DNA from: Seminavis robusta
Lineage: Eukaryota > Bacillariophyta > Bacillariophyceae > Naviculales > Naviculaceae
Length of the DNA stretch: 25,901 bases
Direction: 5' to 3'
NCBI GenBank assembly: GCA_903772945.1
Contig: CAICTM010001611.1
Location: forward strand, 1 to 25,901
Shown here: piece by piece, positions 1 to 9,351 of the stretch
How positions within the stretch are numbered: position 1 is the first letter of the stretch
Layout: the number at the start of each line of letters is the position of its first letter
Position numbers and translations under genes: made by a program
The notes under the pieces: generated by a model
Told to the model about the DNA's origin: nothing
Database searches by the model: none
Seen by the model: the letters and a program-made list of their open reading frames with translations, nothing else

Positions 1-961
1 TCTAGTAAGCAAAATTTTCCTGACTTGCAAAGCCACCTTCAGTCCAACTATCCACCAGCTACACTTGTGCCAGGTTTGGTGACCCAATGTATCGGCTTTT
101 GTTCTTGAATACGACTCATACAGCTGTATTTGCTAACCATAACCCTTTATTTGCTAACCATAACCTAGTTTGGTTCACGATATGGGTTCATATGAATTGG
201 TTCACGAGGCTGCTCAAAATTTGGCGTCTTCACGAACTGGTTCAGTTCATGAGCATTACGTTACCTCGAACTTTTGTCTGAAACAGAGTTCGTTATTCCA
301 AAAATTAGTTGAACCAGCAACCCTCCGGGTATAATTACTGGTTATCAGTTGTACCTTGCAAGTTGGCTCATCCGACACCAGATCGAATCAATCTGGACAG
401 CACCCGACTACGCATGGGCGGGCGCACTGCAAAACGTATGGGCCGGGCCCAACTTTGCCGTCGAGGAACCTGACATTGCCGCATCCCCACACGGGATCAC
501 CACCATTGATATTCATTACGAAGCCAACACGGCGTTTGAGGCAGCTCTCGATGAAATACACTACAACAGCAACTGAATTCGTTTCCATCTTTATTACTCT
601 TCTCCCCTGTGTTGCCTCATTTATGGTGCAGAATTCTCATGAACCAATAATGTGGAAAAGTTCACCAAATTTTGTATTCTGATGAACTTTGAACCTAGTT
701 CATGAGTGGCCCAAACCCCCCATGAAAAACTTCATGAACGTGCGCTTCATGAACCGGTTCGTGAACCCTAATTGAACTATTTCATGAAGTATTAATTGAA
801 CCAGCAACCCTGGTATTTACAGATAAAAGGCTGCTCCATTCTTAGGTAAGTTGGTGGGTCCGAGTTGGCTACGCTCCGTCCATGTTCAAAACTACCATAT
901 ATCAATGGATATATACTGAATTTTCCTTCATTGTTGGTAGCAGAGATGTTCAGAACTCTCA
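1..961. repeat. Repeat-rich intergenic DNA with TTCATGAA/GGTTCACGAA motifs
   Basis: I see no convincing gene here. A 17-bp unit (ATTTGCTAACCATAACC) occurs twice in tandem at 128-144 and 149-165. From about 170 to 270 and again from about 640 to 800 there are many variants of GGTTCACGAA, TTCATGAA and their complements, so the two clusters are partly inverted relative to each other. A 21-bp direct repeat (ATTAGTTGAACCAGCAACCCT and a one-mismatch copy) flanks the middle part at 304-324 and 791-811. An open frame at about 352-576 on the + strand has no ATG start and matches nothing I know. The picture fits a decayed non-autonomous transposable element. Confidence 0.55.
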
Positions 962-1047
962 GCGCCATTGGTTTAGTGGTAAAATTCAACGTTGCCAGCA
1001 CATTACGCAATCTCGTTGAGCCCTGGGTTCGATTCCCAGATGGCGCA
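962..1047 (+). tRNA. tRNA-Gly (anticodon GCC) with a 15-nt intron
   Basis: The cloverleaf can be drawn by hand. The acceptor stem 962-968 (GCGCCAT) pairs perfectly with 1040-1046 (ATGGCGC), with discriminator A at 1047. The D arm is 971-985, with AGTGGTA as loop. The anticodon stem 987-991 (CAACG) pairs with 1014-1018 (CGTTG). The anticodon GCC is at 994-996. The T arm 1023-1039 (CTGGG, TTCGATT, CCCAG) contains the B box. A 7-nt anticodon loop requires removal of 998-1012, which places the intron after A37, the standard site for eukaryotic nuclear tRNA introns. TTTT at 1052-1055 is a good Pol III terminator. No CCA is encoded, as expected for a eukaryote. The gene sits inside repeat-rich DNA. 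Confidence 0.9.
998..1012 (+). other. tRNA-Gly intron (37/38 position)
   Basis: These 15 nt interrupt the anticodon loop directly after A37. Removing them restores a 7-base loop TTGCCAT closed by CAACG/CGTTG. Processing by the tRNA splicing endonuclease is expected from the position, but not shown. Confidence 0.8.
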
Positions 1048-1942
1048 ATTCTTTTGATGAAGATTGAACGATTCCTCTTTTGAGAGGAGTGCATTGGTGT
1101 GGCTCTCTTGGGGAGCATCCTTTTTGCACCTTGGAGGGGCTCTCTGGGCAAAATTTTGTACCTCGGTGGCAATGAAATCGGCACCTCTAAGGCGCGCACC
1201 TCGGTGGCAAATATTTCTGGAAACAAAGGGGCCCTAGCCAGAGAGCTACCGCTACTGTACTCTAGCTAGAGCTTCCAGCTCAAGACACCACCAACTAGCT
1301 CTCTCCGCAGGAGGAAAACAAGCAAGACCTTGGAGGGGCTCCTCTCTGCGTCCAAGGTCTTCTTTGCTTGGAGTGTGGGAATCGACGCTAGGGGTGGTTC
1401 GATTCCTAGGGGGCGAGCGTCGATGCCCATGCGAGTGCTCTGTTACCGTACCTTGATTGCTGCATTGGGGATCAGGAAGGGGACACCAATACGAACGGTG
1501 TCGAGGAAAGAATAATGCTGTCATTATAGTAGGACTTAGCCAGATTAGAAGTGCAGGAGGATGTGGGCTCAGAGAGAGATGACCTATTCGACTCCCAGAT
1601 TTGGACTTCACAATCGCATGTCGACCGTGATGTGTGGGTCATGCTCCGAGCTTTGGCAGTATCCCGCGATAAACCACAAGCCAGACACCACCAACCAGCC
1701 TTGCCGGTATGTCTCCTAGCTAGGAGGAAAACAAGCAAGATCCAAAAAGGCGCTGGCACCGTTGTCATAAGAGCACCATCAACTGCAATGATTATCTTAT
1801 GCCGTGCCGCATCCCGTGCGGAGCCTGATCTCGATACCCAGACTTCAGCCCCAGCCAGAAGCCCTGAAATCGCATGAACCATTCAGTTAAAACTGTTCTA
1901 TATGTAATATGAATTTCGCCACACCACGGAGCGGTGCCGCCA
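1048..1942. repeat. Intergenic stretch with local and dispersed short repeats
   Basis: No coding gene is supported. ACCTTGGAGGGGCTC occurs at about 1128 and again at 1327. ACCTCGGTGGCAA occurs twice around 1160-1210. A 45-60 bp unit containing AGACACCACCAAC and GGAGGAAAACAAGCAAGA occurs at 1281-1327 and, with an internal insertion, at 1681-1740. AAGACCTTGGA (1324-1334) and TCCAAGGTCTT (1351-1361) form a perfect 11-bp inverted repeat with a 16-nt loop. A lone B-box-like GGTTCGATTCC lies near 1397. This could be a decayed tRNA-derived SINE or related debris. Confidence 0.5.
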
Positions 1943-2150
1943 AGCACCCAGGGGATCTCTCTCAACTCACACAATCAATTGCACGGCGGTGGCTGTAGTC
2001 TCCTGGCTGTGGTTGTCATTATTATTAGTGTTGTTGTAAGCACCCAGGGGATCTTTCTCTCTTTCGCCACTTCACACAATCAATTGCACGGCGGTGGCCG
2101 TAGTCCCCTTGCTGTCGTAGCCACTGTTGTTGTTGTTGTTGTAATTGTTG
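1943..2150 (-). repeat. Tandem duplication of the 3' end of the choline-transporter-like gene
   Basis: Two copies lie head to tail, 1943-2038 and 2039 to about 2150, offset by about 105 bp. Each contains AGCACCCAGGGGATC and CACACAATCAATTGCACGGC. Read on the minus strand, the outer copy still encodes an Asn-rich tract followed by ETTATAVQLIV and a stop (TCA at 1967-1969). The real gene ends in GTTATAVQLIV with its stop at 2072-2074. The duplicated part therefore covers about the last 20 codons plus roughly 30 nt of 3' UTR. It lies downstream of the working stop codon, so it is probably a non-coding relic. Confidence 0.85.
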
Positions 2151-3880
2151 TCCTTGTGATCATCCACCACTTTTGCTTCGACGGCCATGAATACCGATTC
2201 GTAATTGGAGCTTGCCCATGCATCGGGATAGGCGGCGGCCCATCCCGATCGCATGAGTTCACAAAGATCCGGATGACATTCGTAAAATTCCGTGGGCGAT
2301 TCGGCAAAGCAGACAATGACGGTTCGTACGGCCGATTCCATGACAAAGAGTGCCGTGTTGCTGACCAAAATGCCAATAATGAAACCGGAAAAGAAGGCAA
2401 CCAAGCGCGATGGCGTCAAGTCGCCACTGTCATCGGGTGGCATGACGGGTCCGGCCATGACATCGGTCAAACAGGCAGATGCACCCGAAACTATGGCGAC
2501 GGCCAAATTGGCCAAGGACAAGACGCGAAAGACGAGTCGATCGGCAACAAAGGAGGACCATCCACGATTCCGAAAGAGAGAAATGACATTGCGTCCGGCC
2601 GTCAAAAAGTCGTATCCGTAGAGTCCCACATAAACAAATGCCCAGCTGTTGAAATATTCAATCCATCGTCGGAGACAGTGCAGGATGCATTCCAAGAGAC
2701 ACGCCAGCAGCGCTCCGCGTCGATTGCGTCGTGCCGATCGGGCCATGTGTTCGAGTGTCTGTACAATGGCGACAATGAGCGATCCAAAACAAATGGATCC
2801 AAAACTGTACGTGAGGGATCGATAAAGACTGTCCGTGGTGGCCGAGTTGCAGAGACTGGGATCGGCGAGCGGAGTGAACCACCATGCTCCCACGGTTCCC
2901 GCAGTTGTGGTATGAAAGACATTGACAATGACGTGCTGGGTGAAATAAAAGGAAACGAGGAGGAGCAAGATTCCGACAGTGGCGGTGGCAGAGAGTGGTG
3001 CTGCTGTCGTCGTGTCACTATCATCACACCAGATATCCCCGGGCGCACAAGTCCTTTGCGGACTGACAGTAGTTGTAGTATCCGCGGTAGTAGTGTCCGA
3101 CATGGCCAAGACACCTACCAAGGCTGTGCTCCAGAGCGTGAACCAACCGGCCAATACAACGGGCATGGCGGCAGTGAGTAGGTAGAGTCCACGGTTGGAT
3201 CGCACGGCCATACTGGCGACTTGTAGCGTGGATGCGGCAAAGGGAATGAATTTCTGGTAGTAGTGATAGACACACGCCGAAATGGCGGCAAAGACGACGG
3301 CATACACCAAAAAGTGGCCTCCTGCGCTGAGTGTGCCATCGTCGTCGTTTGCACCAGTAGTTGAAGTGCTGGAAGTTCCGGAATCGACGAGAACCAGAAC
3401 GAGTCCAAAAGCCAGCATGAGCGTCGGCGCCGCAAAGAAAGAGACTCGAACGATCCATTCCGAATGGTTCATCATGAGGGTCAGGAAACTCGCGACTCCC
3501 ACGCTGGCAGCCAGTACCGACACTACCAGAATGAGCAAGAAGGTGCTTCCCGAAAAGTCGTCGTCTTCAGTGGCTGCGGAGGCAGTAGCTGTAGAAGTGG
3601 TAGAAGTGCTGCTATCAGCAGAATCCGAGCTTGCAAAGATGGTCACGACAGCCGTCACCAAGACAGCCGCCAACTGGACATAGAACAATCGAGCAAAGTT
3701 GACATCGCGGTACTCCAAGAGCTGCACTTCGCCCTTGACAAACGGAATATCCTCCGAATCTTGCTCCAACGCATCCATGTGATACACCACTCGACCAGGT
3801 CCATGAGTATGCGGGCTCTTGTCATCGTTGACCACCACAGCGTCGGCTTTCGTGGGGTTTTTGTTGTTGTTCATCATCAT
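2072..3880 (-). CDS. Choline-transporter-like protein (CTL/SLC44, yeast Pns1-type)
   Basis: The product is a polytopic membrane protein of about 602 residues in one exon. Family signatures are clear. A segment reading FTQHVIVNVFHTTTAGTVG resembles the Pns1 helix in which NV...TxAG is conserved. It is followed by SFGSICFGSLIVAIVQTLE, the WAFVYVGLYGYDFLTAGRN segment, and near the C-terminus VRTVIVCFAESPTEF plus an HPDLCELM segment, which matches the CFAEDP...HPEL hallmark of PF04515. About ten hydrophobic segments are visible. The open frame continues upstream to 4129, but that codon and those after it look like 5' leader. I chose ATG 3880, the first of three successive ATGs (MMMNNN), just after a charged stretch. 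The N-terminal ~60 residues are hydrophilic and the C-terminal tail is Asn-rich. Family members carry choline or related substrates at the plasma membrane or organelles; the substrate here is not known. Confidence 0.88.
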   Translation of the reverse strand: MMMNNNKNPTKADAVVVNDDKSPHTHGPGRVVYHMDALEQDSEDIPFVKGEVQLLEYRDVNFARLFYVQLAAVLVTAVVTIFASSDSADSSTSTTSTATASAATEDDDFSGSTFLLILVVSVLAASVGVASFLTLMMNHSEWIVRVSFFAAPTLMLAFGLVLVLVDSGTSSTSTTGANDDDGTLSAGGHFLVYAVVFAAISACVYHYYQKFIPFAASTLQVASMAVRSNRGLYLLTAAMPVVLAGWFTLWSTALVGVLAMSDTTTADTTTTVSPQRTCAPGDIWCDDSDTTTAAPLSATATVGILLLLVSFYFTQHVIVNVFHTTTAGTVGAWWFTPLADPSLCNSATTDSLYRSLTYSFGSICFGSLIVAIVQTLEHMARSARRNRRGALLACLLECILHCLRRWIEYFNSWAFVYVGLYGYDFLTAGRNVISLFRNRGWSSFVADRLVFRVLSLANLAVAIVSGASACLTDVMAGPVMPPDDSGDLTPSRLVAFFSGFIIGILVSNTALFVMESAVRTVIVCFAESPTEFYECHPDLCELMRSGWAAAYPDAWASSNYESVFMAVEAKVVDDHKDNNYNNNNNSGYDSKGTTATAVQLIV

Positions 3881-5119
3881 TCTCGTCTTTTTGTCTCTTT
3901 CTATTGCTTCTATTGTTGCTTCTTTTGATTGATTGATATCTTCTGGTGTTGCGGTTTGTGCTGTGCGTTGGGCAACACGTTGGAACAGGAAAAGATCGCG
4001 CTCCACGATCCCCCAGTCGGTCTTGTAACTTTTATTCCGGGCGTGGATAACGCTTACCAAATCCAATACTTCTTGGGTGATTTCTATTCTAAAGGAAAGA
4101 GTGACTGGAGAAAGTACGGTAACGTTCACAGAAAAGTATTACGAGCCCATCGTAACTTCTAATGCATTCAAGCCTGCTGAGCCAGATAGACATCAAACCA
4201 GCACAAAGATACCGGTACTCTACCGTACTTACCGTCACGATACCAGTTCACATGGAACAAGCATGGGGGCAACCGTCAACTTGCATAGATGATGCCAGGC
4301 ATCGAATCATGCAGACTGTCACTGTAGGGTTCTGGCCTACATCTGTGTTTCGCCGAGAGAAATAATTCATTCAATCAGTTCCTGGTGTTGTCTATTCACA
4401 CTGGCTGGGTTTGAAGCATCAAAGAATCAATCCGAGTGAGTAAATACCATACAAGTTCCAAGATGAAAACGCCGTCAAAATGCGGTCCATAAACACTGAT
4501 TCCAATGCTCTAACTGACATCTATAGATAGAATAATGACTGTGCCCAAAGTCTCCAAGAATTCCATAGCTCTGGTACCAACCACATCCCTTGAGGCCCCC
4601 AACTTTGCTGCCAACACGGATGTAAAATATTTAAAAGCCAGCACTTTTTGATTATTGTATCTTCTTCAAACTTCAAAGTGAGAAGGTGAAGAACTGGTAC
4701 CAGGAACGAGTACAAGTTTTAAAAGTAGACTCGATTCAGAGAGTATTGCCCTCTCAGACTCCTTTCTGTCTTGTGTCTGGTACATATGGCGTGGTTTCCC
4801 TCTAGCAACTAGTGACATTAATGAAGGTTATGAAAGAAAAACCCATAACATATGGTGCAGGTGAAGGTGAATTATATTAGCCACAAATCAGAACTCTTGC
4901 TTGCAAAAACAACGGGAAACGAGAAACAAGCTGGGAAACATCAAACGTGCTTCTCCACAGAGTAGATGCAAGAGCTATGCAAGCGAGGGCCAGGCTCCTT
5001 TCAGCAAATGCCGTTTGAGGACACTCCATGGCCATGGCAAAGGCTGCAATATCGCTCGTATCTCCGCTGCATTACCTGGTAAGACGGACGAAGACAAAGC
5101 TGATAACATTCCCAAGAAG
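3881..5119. other. Divergent intergenic region between transporter and LRR gene
   Basis: No gene is supported. It should hold the promoters of both flanking genes. GGTACCG-like motifs occur near 4208-4240. The reading frame of the LRR gene is open back to about 4901 without an ATG. A strong donor-like TG|GTAAGA lies at about 5080, so an unspliced upstream leader or first exon cannot be excluded. Confidence 0.4.
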
Positions 5120-7171
5120 ATGAATCCATCAAACAAACATCATGGCAATGGTCAAGCTAGTAACTCTACTAGAGACGTTGAGAATCCGCCGGACCAGCTT
5201 GAGCTTGACTCAGCAGTAATGGATAGCCTCACCAAGCGAGAAAAGGCAGAAGCCGCACAACAGTACCAAGATGAAGAATCTGATGCCATCAAAGCTCAAG
5301 GCAAAGACAAGAGGCAAGTTGCCAAGAAAAGGCATGCCAAAACGACACCTACCATTTCTTTGACTCCAACTCGTGCTACATGTAGAAGCATAAATGAAGT
5401 CAAGTCAGAAGAATACGAAGCAACAGAAAATATCATGGAGATTGTGGCAGAACGAGCTGGTCAGGCAATGGCAGAACATCTACAAGAACAAGAAGAACTC
5501 AAGAAATCGTACAATGCCACTCCCAATCATGACCCCATACAGGCGGAAACAGAAATAAATGAAACCGCCAAAATGGAAACGCTGGCAAAGGGAACACACA
5601 AAGAGGCAGTGAAAAAAAAGAGAGTGCCACCAGGAAATACCCAACAACAAGGAGACATGATCCAGCAAACTACACTGTGCCGGACAAGCCAAATGTTACC
5701 CCGACCAGGAGCGTACATGGGAGCCCCAGGAATGGCCTTGCTGCGTGTAAACACTCTACAATTCTCTCTTGTAGGAGCGAGTGGAACTTCTGGTCAGGGT
5801 GGTTTGGTACAGCTGCAGGATCCAGCTGAATCCTCCTTTGTTGAAGAAACAAACACTGTAATGCCCAGCACCAACAATGCAACTAGTGAAAACCAGCAGC
5901 TGGCAGTAGCCAATCCAGTTCTGGATGATCCTGATGAAGAGCACGCGAGGCCACTGGCCAACCCAGTGAATCTTCAACAAGTTGAGGAAAGAGAGCAAAA
6001 ACGAAAGAGACAGCGGCAGTTATTTATTCTGTTCACAGTCATACTGTTCATTGGGGCAGCCTTTGTTGGTGGCACAGTCCTTGTAGCACATCAGAACAAG
6101 GAGCCAGATGTTGTTGTCTTGCCGTCAGCAGAGACACCTTCCAAAGCCCCGTCATCAGGCCCTGCGGGAGATCTGGACTTGCTGTGGGATAATCTACCAA
6201 GTCAAACATTGGCTAGGATCAACAATGGCGGTGAAAACCCTCAGTGGAGAGCATGGAATTGGCTTGCAAACCACCAGAATATCACATTTCTTTCAGAATG
6301 GAGAAAGGAGCAGTTGTTTGCTCTTGCTACATTCTTCTTTGCCTTTGAGGGAGAAAAGTGGAAGCCTCTCATAAAGGAGCGATGGATGGATGACGCAGTG
6401 GAAGAGTGCAACTGGTTCTCCGGTGGATCTGGGTACTTCTATGATGGAAAATTCTACAAATATGATGGGAAGTTTCCCTGCGACAGCCATGGTAGATTCA
6501 CCTCTCTTTGGTTGGAGGACCTCCAGCTTTCTGGTACACCTACTATTCCACCGGAGATCGCCATGCTGACTTCATTGGTCAACCTTCAGTTCGGTCATGA
6601 TGAGATTGCAACATCAATTTCATCTCTGTTTCCGGCAGAACTGTACAAAATGACGGCTTTGACTGCGTTGATCGTGCATGGAATTCAGTTGACTGGCCAG
6701 ATTCCTTCAGAGCTTGGGCAGCTGACTGGTTTGACTGACTTGGACTTGGCAGCAAATCGATTATCGGGGAAAATCCCATCAGAGCTGGCCCAACCAACTG
6801 CGTTGAAGCGGATGGACTTACATAGCAATCAGCTAGGCGAGCAGATCCCCTCTGAGTTTGGACAACTCACCGCCTTGGATCAGCTGGATTTGAAGGGAAA
6901 TCAATTAACTGGCCAGATTCCCTCTGAAATGGGACAACTAACTGCTATGGAATGTTTGCTTTTGAATGAAAATCAGTTGGCAGGACCTTTGCCATATGAG
7001 TTTGGACGTTTGACAAATCTGGGTTCTTTGAATCTAAGGGGCAACCTTGGCTTGTCTGGCACAATCCCAGAGGAACTATGCTTCTTGCAGAATGTGCCTT
7101 GCACCTCTTGCGAAGATGACGATTTTCTATCTCGGCCATGCCATCTTGGGTTTGACTGTACCTCTGTTTAG
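5120..7171 (+). CDS. Leucine-rich-repeat single-pass membrane protein (diatom receptor-like)
   Basis: The product is about 683 residues, counted from the first in-frame ATG at 5120. Residues 1-295 are hydrophilic, rich in Q, E and K, and likely disordered and cytosolic. They include PRPGAYMGAPGMAL and TLQFSLVGA, a motif I associate with diatom LRR proteins. A basic stop-transfer (KRKRQRQ) precedes a transmembrane helix at about 300-323. Outside follow a Ser/Pro linker and a cap with WRKEQLFALATFFFAFEG and paired cysteines. Then come about six plant-type LRRs (about 482-652), with repeats such as LTALDQLDLKGNQLTGQIP. A Cys-rich C-cap (CTSC..., PCHLGFDC) ends the protein. There is no kinase domain. 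Such proteins are numerous in pennate diatoms and are thought to act in recognition or adhesion, but no ligand is known. The absence of an ATG further upstream makes the start moderately certain. Confidence 0.85.
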   Translation: MNPSNKHHGNGQASNSTRDVENPPDQLELDSAVMDSLTKREKAEAAQQYQDEESDAIKAQGKDKRQVAKKRHAKTTPTISLTPTRATCRSINEVKSEEYEATENIMEIVAERAGQAMAEHLQEQEELKKSYNATPNHDPIQAETEINETAKMETLAKGTHKEAVKKKRVPPGNTQQQGDMIQQTTLCRTSQMLPRPGAYMGAPGMALLRVNTLQFSLVGASGTSGQGGLVQLQDPAESSFVEETNTVMPSTNNATSENQQLAVANPVLDDPDEEHARPLANPVNLQQVEEREQKRKRQRQLFILFTVILFIGAAFVGGTVLVAHQNKEPDVVVLPSAETPSKAPSSGPAGDLDLLWDNLPSQTLARINNGGENPQWRAWNWLANHQNITFLSEWRKEQLFALATFFFAFEGEKWKPLIKERWMDDAVEECNWFSGGSGYFYDGKFYKYDGKFPCDSHGRFTSLWLEDLQLSGTPTIPPEIAMLTSLVNLQFGHDEIATSISSLFPAELYKMTALTALIVHGIQLTGQIPSELGQLTGLTDLDLAANRLSGKIPSELAQPTALKRMDLHSNQLGEQIPSEFGQLTALDQLDLKGNQLTGQIPSEMGQLTAMECLLLNENQLAGPLPYEFGRLTNLGSLNLRGNLGLSGTIPEELCFLQNVPCTSCEDDDFLSRPCHLGFDCTSV

Positions 7172-8394
7172 TGTGGATGTGATTGTACCTACTCTGGTTC
7201 TTCTTTAACGGAAGGAGGAATAAAGATAAGTTCAAGCACTGATTTTTTAGTAGCAAGAGTCATTCACAACGTACGATTTGGAGAATTCTGCCAATGGACG
7301 TCTGGATCCTCACGTGATGGATTCATTCATGGTTGGATGCTTTTCTGGTACCGTAGGACAAAAAATGAACGGGGTTTTAGAGTAGAGAGGTTATCTTCGG
7401 AAGCGAGCGTGGGCCAGGCTTAGGCAGAGAGTCATTTGCGTTCTCAGCTACCGGTACCTCGAGCTAGCCTCGTCGACAAAATGTGAATCAGCTCGCTCCT
7501 TGGTGCGACGCTGTTGATCAGCTTGCCTATGGGTCGCCTACGAGAGCCAGGATACATACGGTAGTCTGGATTTTTTTTTTTTTGGTGCATCCATCGCATC
7601 CGCCTTCGATTACGTCCCTGCGAGACTTCTGGCTGGCTTTGCCTGGTGGAGTCAAATTGAGTCAAAGAACGTGCATTTGCTTCGTTTTGGGATATCACGA
7701 GGTAGCTATGCTGCTCTTTTTGGAAGAAGCCTATTGCACAGCAAGGAGGAGTAACAGGACGGGCGTTCGATGACTGGATTCAAAGAGCATTGGTTTCGGT
7801 GTCAGTCTGGTTCGAGAATGCATGATCGTGAGCTTCGAAGATAACGGCAATGATGGAATGAAGCACAAGGTCATGAACGAATCGTGTGGTTGGGAGTGTG
7901 TTTCTGTAGTGGCTCGTCACCGAGTTGCATGCAACAATGCAAGTGCGTTATCTCCAAATACGATAGCCAATGCATCACAGGAACGCGAAGCTTCCGTGCC
8001 ATCACATAGCCTCGGAGTGCAGCCATCCATGTACCAAGCACCTAGAACAAGCCGTGCTACGCTACGCTGTCTTTATCTCTCTTGCCCGATTGACCATTCT
8101 GATGCGCTCGACAACACGGGCTCACGGACGAATTCTACACCCATCCGAGGATTGGCTTGGAGATGAAAGGAGCTCCAGAGTCTGCCGGTCTCATGCCCAT
8201 TCACAGTTTTTAGAACAACTTTCGCAGTCTTGAGGATTCCCACACGCCAGCGGTCTCATCGAGACAGTCGTGTACGATCAACTCACACAATGCGGAAGCC
8301 CACTCCAACCAATGATGCTGTGGGTTTCAATCGATCAGGATGCTTGGTGCTTTGCGTTACTACGTACTCAACACTTTGTGCCTCTTCTTCTCTC
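7172..8394. other. Intergenic region, no gene recognised
   Basis: The region contains 3' flanking sequence of the LRR gene, a GGTACC-type motif near 7450, and a 12-nt poly-T tract at about 7570. Open frames of 80-115 codons exist at 7483-7773 and 7822-8233, but they either lack ATG starts or overlap without family resemblance. I do not support them as genes. Confidence 0.4.
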
Positions 8395-8488
8395 ACAAAA
8401 CTCACAAAAAAACAAAGCGAGAAACTGAAAAGCAAACATCAACAAGAAGCAGAAGACCAACCAAACTAATCAATCTAATCAAATCACC
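8395..8488 (+). promoter_or_regulatory. A/C-rich 5' leader
   Basis: The stretch is strongly purine/C-rich with almost no G/T runs (repeated CAAACA, ACAAGAAGC, CCAACC, AATCAATC). It runs directly into ATCACCATGACA, a good eukaryotic start context. A similar CA-rich leader precedes the receptor pseudogene at about 20,540. This is inferred to be the transcribed leader of the small ORF. Confidence 0.45.
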
Positions 8489-8650
8489 ATGACATTCTCT
8501 ATTGTGCGATCCTACAAGAAGAGCGTTGAGGAGAGGACCAACACCTCGGCCTTTCGCCGTGCCGGTCTCATGGCGCAGGGACCAACTGGAAGGTTCCGCC
8601 CCTCCATGCTTTCGACCAACAATGGAAAAGGAGCGGGACATGTCCGCTGA
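8489..8650 (+). CDS. Small protein of 53 residues, possible truncated organelle-targeted gene
   Basis: ATG at 8489 follows an A/C-rich leader and a favourable ACCATG context. The frame closes with TGA at 8648-8650. The 53-residue product is rich in Arg, Ser, Thr and Lys and poor in acidic residues (it begins MTFSIVRSYKKSVEE), which resembles a mitochondrial or other organelle presequence. I recognise no family. It may be a genuine small protein, the first exon of a gene whose remainder I cannot find, or the 5' part of a gene truncated by rearrangement. The sequence after 8650 shows no continuation in any frame that I trust. Confidence 0.4.
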   Translation: MTFSIVRSYKKSVEERTNTSAFRRAGLMAQGPTGRFRPSMLSTNNGKGAGHVR

Positions 8651-9351
8651 CATTTGAGGGCGGCAATTCTTTGTGCCTTGACGAGTCGAAGTAGCCGTAA
8701 AATAGAGCACTGGAATTACCGTTATACAAGTAGTATTTGCTGGCTCAAAATATTGGATTACGACGTGCACTAGTTGAAACCCACTGCATGATAAAGCGGG
8801 CACAGTAGGTAGTACGGTATGCTGCCTTCACCTGGCACACAGTCTTCCCTTGCACACAGGTCAACCGTACCGTACCGGAATCTCTTGGCTGCTGCACCGG
8901 CATGGAGCACCTCTCCCGAAGGATTGCTTCCGCTCAACCGCCAAGATCAGAAACGATCCAATGGTGGTCGTTCTGAAGAAGTACTGGTACCGGTACCGCC
9001 GATTGAATGATTAGTTGATGCAAATAGTTCAGGTGTGAATCGAGCAGGTGGACCGGTGCGGACCCAGATCGAGCGAAAAGTCATCTCAGGAAGTCCAGTG
9101 ACACTTCAGAATGACTTGTTGGATGGGAATTAGAGATTGTTAAGTCATATGTACCCGCAGGGTTGGACACTGGTGGACACTGGATAAAGTGCGCTGACGC
9201 ATGCTTCGATTGCCAACCAGAATTTTTCCGCACTAACCCATACTGGTACGTAGTAACTTCTCCCACAACACTATCTGCCTCAACCTCACAATTGACTTCA
9301 GCACAACTGAATTGAGAATAGAAGGACCAATTTTATTGAAATTGTAAGCAA
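8651..9351. other. Intergenic region upstream of the channel gene
   Basis: The stretch includes CGTACCGTACCGG at about 8867 and TACTGGTACCGGTACCG at about 8982-8998, members of the recurrent palindromic GGTACC motif set. A 63-codon ORF from ATG 8819 has no visible family. The last ~100 bases before 9352 should hold the channel's leader. No TATA box stands out. Confidence 0.4.

Noticed and set aside
1376..1420. Possible second tRNA around a B-box-like GGTTCGATTCC
   Set aside because: The T stem does not pair and no D arm or acceptor stem can be built.
1934..3181. 415-codon open frame on the + strand
   Set aside because: It lies antisense to the choline-transporter-like gene, has a low-complexity product and no domain; it is a shadow.
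3881..4129. N-terminal extension of the choline-transporter-like protein
   Set aside because: The extension has no family resemblance and the triple ATG at 3880 precedes the hydrophilic tail typical of the family.
4901..5119. N-terminal extension of the LRR protein
   Set aside because: The frame is open but contains no ATG, and I could not build a convincing spliced first exon.
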